26,256 bases of DNA, from NCBI GenBank assembly GCA_023457325.1, contig JAEWLX010000035.1:1-26256 (forward strand). Reading direction: 5' to 3'. Every line of letters starts with the position of its first letter. The stretch's first letter is position 1. The notes under the pieces are model-generated. The model saw nothing but the letters and a program-made list of their open reading frames with translations. It did not search any database and had not been told where the DNA came from. Shown here one piece after another: positions 22,262 to 26,256 of this stretch. Source of the stretch: Bacillota bacterium. GTDB taxonomy: Bacteria; Bacillota_I; Bacilli_A; RFN20; CAG-826. Made by a program: the position numbers and the translations under genes.

Positions 22262-23952
22262 CCAAACAGAACTATAATCGCTGGCTTCAAAGTCCAAAAG
22301 TCAGCAGCAAAATGAAAGAGGAAATGAAACGAATGTCTCCTCAGGAAATCGATGAGTCATTCTTTAAAGATATCGAATTTGGTACAGCTGGTATGCGAGG
22401 CGTCATCGGGCCTGGCACTAATCGCATGAACTATTTTACGATTCAAAAAGCAGCAGTTGGTTTTGCTCTATATTTGCTTTCCACATTTGCTAACGCTCAA
22501 GAATTAGGCGTCGTTATTTCTCATGATAATCGCCACATGTCACGGGAATTTACCGTGCAAATCGCTAATCTTTTTTCGGAAATGGGCATTAAATGCTACA
22601 TTTTTGATAGTTTGCGACCGACTCCGGAATTATCCTTTGCCGTTCGTTATAAAAAAGCTTGTGGCGGCATCATGATTACCGCATCTCACAATCCCAAAGA
22701 ATACAATGGTTTTAAAGTTTATGATGAGCATGGTTGTCAATTGGTGCCAAACAAAATTAACAAACTAATTAAGATAATCGATAATCTTCCTAATGAACTA
22801 GATTTAGTAATCTCAAATAGTTCAAAAAAAGGTCTTATCAAAACGCTTGATTCTGATGTTGATGATGAATATGTTCGCCTTGTTAAGCAAATTCAACTCA
22901 ATCCCAATTTGCCAAAAGAAGGTTTTAAAATTGTCTTTACCCCCAACCACGGAACGAGTTATGTAAATGCTATGCGCGTGTTTAAAGATTGCGGTTATGA
23001 GATTTATCCTGTCCTATCACAAGTTGAACCTGATCCTGATTTTAAAGGAACACTCTCACCAAACCCTGAGGATAAGAATAGTTATATCGAACCAATTAAG
23101 CTCGCCAAGGAAATTGGCGCTCAGTTTATTGTTATGACTGATCCCGATGGTGATAGAGTCGGCGTAAGTTATTTATCAAGTAATGGTGAATATGAACTAT
23201 TTACTGGCAATCAATCAGCGGCTCTTCTAATCGATTATGTGCTTGGTCAACGCGCGAAATATGGCCTATTAGCGAAAAATGGCGTATTTTACGATACGAT
23301 TGTGTCATCAGATTTAGGGCGTACTATCGCTAAAAATTATGGGTTAAGAGTTGAAACCTTTTTAACGGGCTTTAAATTTATTGGTGACCGCATTCAATAT
23401 TACCTTGAAAATGATGGACCAACTTTTGAATTTGGATATGAAGAAAGTTATGGGTGTCTCATTTCACCTTTTGCGCGAGATAAGGATGGTATTCAAGCGA
23501 TATTAATGTATTGTGAAATGGCCCTTTATCATTATCTTCAAGGTAAAACCTTGGATGTTGTTTATGATGACATTCAAAAGAAATATGGTTATCGTCTCGA
23601 CATCTCATTTTCTGTTGCCTTTAAAGGTTCGGCGGGCATGTTAAAAATGAGAGAAATAATGACAAAATTAAGTAACCAAGAGGTTAAAAGTTTAAACGGG
23701 CATCGCGTCATTGAAATGCGCGATTACATGAAAAGCGTAATCATCAATGAGCGCGGCAATGAACAAATTGCTTTGCCATCGGCAGACGTTGTCACTTTAA
23801 TTTTAGATGATGAAACGAGCATTACCGTTCGTCCAAGCGGCACTGAGCCAAAGTGTAAGTTCTATTTTGGGGTTAAAGGATTAAGTGCCGAGGCTATAAA
23901 AAACATTCCTAATCTATTGTTCGCCGAACTAAAAGAAAAACTCGACATCTAG
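22255..23952 (+). CDS. Alpha-D-phosphohexomutase (phosphoglucomutase/phosphomannomutase)
   Basis: A 565-residue enzyme of the PgcA-type phosphoglucomutase/phosphomannomutase group, which interconverts hexose-1-phosphates and hexose-6-phosphates. The active-site phosphoserine is Ser144 in 'TASHNPKEYNGFKVYD', the metal-binding loop is 'TDPDGDRVG', the sugar-specificity loop 'FGYEESYG', and the phosphate-binding loop 'RPSGTEPKCKFYF'. The length is normal for this group. AAGGA lies about 9 nt before the ATG, within the upstream gene, with which it overlaps by 7 nt. If the GH130 enzymes release mannose-1-phosphate, this enzyme is a plausible next step, although its location 3.6 kb beyond the operon with an RNA-modification gene suggests general housekeeping use. 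Confidence 0.93.
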   Translation: MVTKQNYNRWLQSPKVSSKMKEEMKRMSPQEIDESFFKDIEFGTAGMRGVIGPGTNRMNYFTIQKAAVGFALYLLSTFANAQELGVVISHDNRHMSREFTVQIANLFSEMGIKCYIFDSLRPTPELSFAVRYKKACGGIMITASHNPKEYNGFKVYDEHGCQLVPNKINKLIKIIDNLPNELDLVISNSSKKGLIKTLDSDVDDEYVRLVKQIQLNPNLPKEGFKIVFTPNHGTSYVNAMRVFKDCGYEIYPVLSQVEPDPDFKGTLSPNPEDKNSYIEPIKLAKEIGAQFIVMTDPDGDRVGVSYLSSNGEYELFTGNQSAALLIDYVLGQRAKYGLLAKNGVFYDTIVSSDLGRTIAKNYGLRVETFLTGFKFIGDRIQYYLENDGPTFEFGYEESYGCLISPFARDKDGIQAILMYCEMALYHYLQGKTLDVVYDDIQKKYGYRLDISFSVAFKGSAGMLKMREIMTKLSNQEVKSLNGHRVIEMRDYMKSVIINERGNEQIALPSADVVTLILDDETSITVRPSGTEPKCKFYFGVKGLSAEAIKNIPNLLFAELKEKLDI

Positions 23953-23964
23953 AAGCATTAATTC

Positions 23965-23992
23965 TTGAAATTGATATTCATAGGTATATGAT
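23965..23992 (+). promoter_or_regulatory. Promoter for the PII-like/antiporter pair
   Basis: TTGAAA (23965-23970) and TATGAT (23987-23992) are separated by 16 nt. AAAGGG at 23996-24000 then serves as the ribosome site for the ATG at 24005, so the leader is very short. Confidence 0.6.
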
Positions 23993-24004
23993 AGAAAGGG
24001 TTTT

Positions 24005-24337
24005 ATGAAATACTTACTTGTCACGATTATTAAAAACAACGAACGTGCCCATCGGCTTTTCGAAAAGCTCAATCAATTGAAAATTAAAGGCACAGTTTTG
24101 CCATCGACAGGTCTAAATCATGCTTTAATGGAATCTGATATCAACCATCCACCTATCTTTGGAGGGTCTCGGTATTTAGTTGAGCAGGAGTATGAGTCTA
24201 ATTCGACCGTCATCATCGTTATTGATAAAGCAAAACTTGACCTAGCTCGTTCAACTATTAAAGAAATGACAAACAATCTTGAGGATGCATTTATGTTTGC
24301 GGTCCCGCTGGATCATTACGAAGGTAGCGAAGTTTAA
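24005..24337 (+). CDS. PII-like small signalling protein
   Basis: A 110-residue protein with the beta-alpha-beta / beta-alpha-beta pattern and size of PII-like trimeric regulators. It starts 'MKYLLVTIIKNNERAHRLFE', followed by the loop region 'GTVLPSTGLNHALMESD' and 'PPIFGGSRYLVEQEYESNST', then 'VIIVIDKAKLDLARSTIKEM'. It lacks the TTGGFL-type motif I associate with the cyclic-di-AMP receptor DarA/PstA and the uridylylation loop of GlnB, so the ligand is unknown; nucleotides are usual for the family. Its stop overlaps the start of the antiporter gene (TAATG), so the two are translated together, and it probably senses a signal that sets antiporter activity. It has its own promoter and AAAGGG ribosome site. 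Confidence 0.72.
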   Translation: MKYLLVTIIKNNERAHRLFEKLNQLKIKGTVLPSTGLNHALMESDINHPPIFGGSRYLVEQEYESNSTVIIVIDKAKLDLARSTIKEMTNNLEDAFMFAVPLDHYEGSEV

Positions 24338-25584
24338 TGGAATACTTAAATATCACCTTGATCCTCGGACTTGCAATGGCGGCGGGGCTCCTTTCAACAA
24401 GATTAATGCGTCTTTTGAATTTACCCAATGTGACTGGATATTTAGTTATTGGTCTTCTTTTAGGTCCGTTTATCGGTCGCTTATTTTCAACAGAAGCGAT
24501 TGAACATTTCTCGATTATTAGTGATATAGCCTTAGGTTTTATCGCCTTTAGCATTGGCTGTGAATTTAAAATCTCTTCTCTGATTAAGATTGGTAAAAAA
24601 GTAGTTATTATTACTATTTTTCAAGCCTTAATGACTGCCATCGTTGTTACGATTGCCATCTTTGCCTTCACGCAAAATGTCGCTTTAGCTCTAACTCTTG
24701 GCGCGATTGCCACGGCGACGGCTCCTGCTGCGACTTTAATGGTGGTCAGACAATACAAAGCCAAAGGACCTATCGTTGATACCTTGCTTCCTGTCGTTGC
24801 TTTTGATGATGCAATTGGCTTAATAATTTTTTCGATATTACTAGCTATTTCCAAAGTAGTAGCGACTAATAGCGGATTGTCATTTGAAGCCTTAGTCTTA
24901 GCCCCCCTTATTGAAATACTTCTTTCGTTGGCAATCGGTGCAGCCCTAGGAGCGCTTTTGGCTCTGGTTATGCGCTTTTTTAAATCGCGCGCCAATCGTC
25001 TTAGCTTAATGATTGCGACCGTTTTTCTTGGCGTCGGTGTGACGGCCTTATTCGCGGCTTTTGATTGGTATTCACTGTCTCCATTACTTCTTTGTATGAT
25101 GATAGGGGCCGTTTTTGCCAACATGCGTAGAGACTCTAATCTCGTGATTGAAGGCGTTGATCGTTGGACCCCTCCTTTATTTATGTTCTTCTTTATTCTA
25201 AGTGGGGCCGAATTGAATTTAAGTGTCATCGTCAGCGTCGGCGTGATTGGTGTTATTTATATTGTCGCAAGAAGCATTGGCAAATATTCTGGTGCCTATC
25301 TTGGGGCATTATCGACAAAAAGCGAAAAATCAATTCGTAATTACTTAGGTTTAGCTCTTTTACCTCAGGCTGGTGTAGCAATCGGTATGGCAAAAGTGGT
25401 GTCAGATGAAATGCCCGATGAAATTGCGACAAAAATTGTGACCGTTGTTTTATGTTCGGTACTATTTTTTGAATTAATTGGACCAGTGATTACCAAGATT
25501 GCCCTCATGCGGGCAGGCGAAATTATTAAAGAGCCGAAAAAACCGAAAAAATTACCGCTTCCCCCTCCCTCTTCTTCAACGTAA
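24337..25584 (+). CDS. CPA2-type cation/proton antiporter
   Basis: A 415-residue membrane protein with about 12-13 hydrophobic helices, the size of NapA/KefB-type membrane domains. Early signatures are 'LNLPNVTGYLVIGLLLGPFI' and 'ALGFIAFSIGCEF'. The ion-binding site is 'AFDDAIGLIIF', with Asp157-Asp158, the double-aspartate arrangement of electrogenic antiporters such as NapA. No RCK/TrkA-N domain follows, unlike many Kef systems; the tail is a short lysine/proline-rich segment. Control may instead come from the PII-like protein overlapping its start. The ion (sodium or potassium) cannot be read from sequence. It ends in a bidirectional terminator. Confidence 0.9.
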   Translation: MEYLNITLILGLAMAAGLLSTRLMRLLNLPNVTGYLVIGLLLGPFIGRLFSTEAIEHFSIISDIALGFIAFSIGCEFKISSLIKIGKKVVIITIFQALMTAIVVTIAIFAFTQNVALALTLGAIATATAPAATLMVVRQYKAKGPIVDTLLPVVAFDDAIGLIIFSILLAISKVVATNSGLSFEALVLAPLIEILLSLAIGAALGALLALVMRFFKSRANRLSLMIATVFLGVGVTALFAAFDWYSLSPLLLCMMIGAVFANMRRDSNLVIEGVDRWTPPLFMFFFILSGAELNLSVIVSVGVIGVIYIVARSIGKYSGAYLGALSTKSEKSIRNYLGLALLPQAGVAIGMAKVVSDEMPDEIATKIVTVVLCSVLFFELIGPVITKIALMRAGEIIKEPKKPKKLPLPPPSSST

Positions 25585-25585
25585 A

Positions 25586-25612
25586 AAAAGATGCCTATCG
25601 AGGGCGTCTTTT
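25586..25612. terminator. Bidirectional terminator between antiporter and HAD genes
   Basis: A 10-bp stem (AAAAGATGCC at 25586-25595 with GGCGTCTTTT at 25603-25612, one T-G pair) encloses a 7-nt loop, and is flanked by A-run and T-run on either side, so it can work for both converging transcripts. Its right half lies inside the last codons of the HAD gene. Confidence 0.8.
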
Positions 25613-26256
25613 AATTTCTTTTAAGATTTGTTTAAGCGTGTGATAAATGCCGTCGTTTTCATTGTCTTTTACGCTGACACGATGGGCGTTTTTTATGATT
25701 TCGGGACCGCCGTTTTTCATGGCGACGCTTATTCCGGATACAGCAAACATATCTAAATCATTTTCGGCATCGCCGAAAGTGATAATGTTTTCTTTCTTTA
25801 TGCCGTAATAATCAGCTATTAAAACGATACCGGAACCCTTGGATACGCTTTTAAAAAACAATTCAAAGTAAGAAAGGCCAAACCAAAAGCGAACATCAAT
25901 CTCATTAAAGCGACCGACGATATCGCGAATGGCCTGTTCATCAATGTTATCTTTCTTGGTTTGAAGGATCATCGTCATCGGATTTACATCTAGTGTCTTA
26001 GTGATGTCGCCGTAATGCATATTCATACCTTCGTACCAAAAGAAGCGAGCAAGATATAAATCTTCCTCATTTATCCATATGTCTGTGTCATTTTCGCACA
26101 TGACGTTTTGAACATAAGGCTTTAGATTGATAAACAGTTCTTTGACTGTTTCCTTTGGAAATTCGAATTCTACTTTTGGAAACGTTTCATCTTTAGGGTA
26201 AAAAACAAAAGCGCCGTTATAACAGACGAGAGGCGAGTTTAATTCGAGTTCATCAT
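25595..26256 (-). CDS. Cof-type HAD-superfamily phosphatase, N-terminus beyond the window
   Basis: The minus-strand frame is open to the right edge, so about 220 residues are visible and the N-terminal DxD nucleophile motif is missing. What is seen fits HAD subclass IIB (Cof) sugar-phosphate phosphatases: 'SPLVCYNGAFVFYP' close to the edge (the usual 'ICxNGA' segment), then a cap domain, and the C-terminal motif III/IV 'GIKKENIITFGDAENDLDMF' (Lys, Gly-Asp, Asn-Asp) followed by 'SGISVAMKNGGPEIIKNAH'. The internal ATG at 26101 is not the start. The substrate is unknown. The stop codon TAG is in the terminator stem shared with the antiporter gene. Confidence 0.9.
   Translation of the reverse strand, partial: DELELNSPLVCYNGAFVFYPKDETFPKVEFEFPKETVKELFINLKPYVQNVMCENDTDIWINEEDLYLARFFWYEGMNMHYGDITKTLDVNPMTMILQTKKDNIDEQAIRDIVGRFNEIDVRFWFGLSYFELFFKSVSKGSGIVLIADYYGIKKENIITFGDAENDLDMFAVSGISVAMKNGGPEIIKNAHRVSVKDNENDGIYHTLKQILKEIKRRPR

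Noticed and set aside
24621..25229. A 202-residue minus-strand open frame
   Set aside because: It lies wholly inside the antiporter gene, has the repetitive Ala/Ile/Lys composition of an antisense shadow, and has no start context.
1..26256. CRISPR arrays, insertion sequences, phage or plasmid genes, attachment sites
   Set aside because: No regularly spaced direct repeats, transposase or integrase motifs, or terminal inverted repeats were found by reading both strands.

Overview
The window comes from a low-to-moderate GC bacterium with a single-membrane, Gram-positive type envelope. Four lipoproteins with clear lipoboxes, good AGGAG-type ribosome sites, TGG-coded tryptophan with TGA used as a stop (standard code 11), LplABC-type sugar transport genes and a YesL-like protein all point to Bacillota or the deep Bacilli/Tenericutes relatives (Erysipelotrichia, Izemoplasma or RF39-like lineages). 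I cannot name a genus. No IS element, phage gene, rRNA or CRISPR array is visible.

Region 1 (1-1590) is the 3' end of a large surface protein with jelly-roll-like modules and a bacterial Ig-like (Big_2) domain, closed by a strong terminator. Region 2 (about 1604-18615) is one long, tightly packed, co-directional carbohydrate locus. It starts with a LacI-type regulator behind a promoter that carries two palindromes. Then follow a GH130 enzyme, two ABC permeases, a solute-binding lipoprotein, a clan GH-A glycosidase lipoprotein, a large multi-module sugar-binding lipoprotein, a second and different GH130 enzyme, an InlB-repeat/SGNH esterase lipoprotein, three membrane proteins (two unknown, one YesL-like), an unusually long MsmK/UgpC-type ATPase, and a cytoplasmic CE2-like SGNH esterase. 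Genes overlap or lie within about 17 nt of each other, so they are very likely one operon.

Region 3 (18612-26256) is ordinary housekeeping: a GNAT acetyltransferase and an M3 oligopeptidase on the minus strand, tRNA-Ser(GGA) on the minus strand, then on the plus strand an RluD-type pseudouridine synthase overlapping a phosphohexomutase, and a PII-like protein overlapping a CPA2-type cation/proton antiporter. A bidirectional terminator separates these from a Cof-type HAD phosphatase that runs off the right edge on the minus strand.

Working model (inference): extracellular lipoproteins capture, trim and deacetylate an acetylated beta-mannoside-type glycan. The ABC system imports the oligosaccharides, the cytoplasmic CE2-like esterase removes remaining acetyl groups, and the two GH130 enzymes split the chain, probably by phosphorolysis to mannose-1-phosphate. 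The phosphohexomutase further downstream could convert that product for glycolysis. The most unusual parts are the ATPase with what looks like three tandem C-terminal regulatory domains, the unknown membrane module next to it, the InlB-repeat esterase fusion, and the PII-like/antiporter pair.
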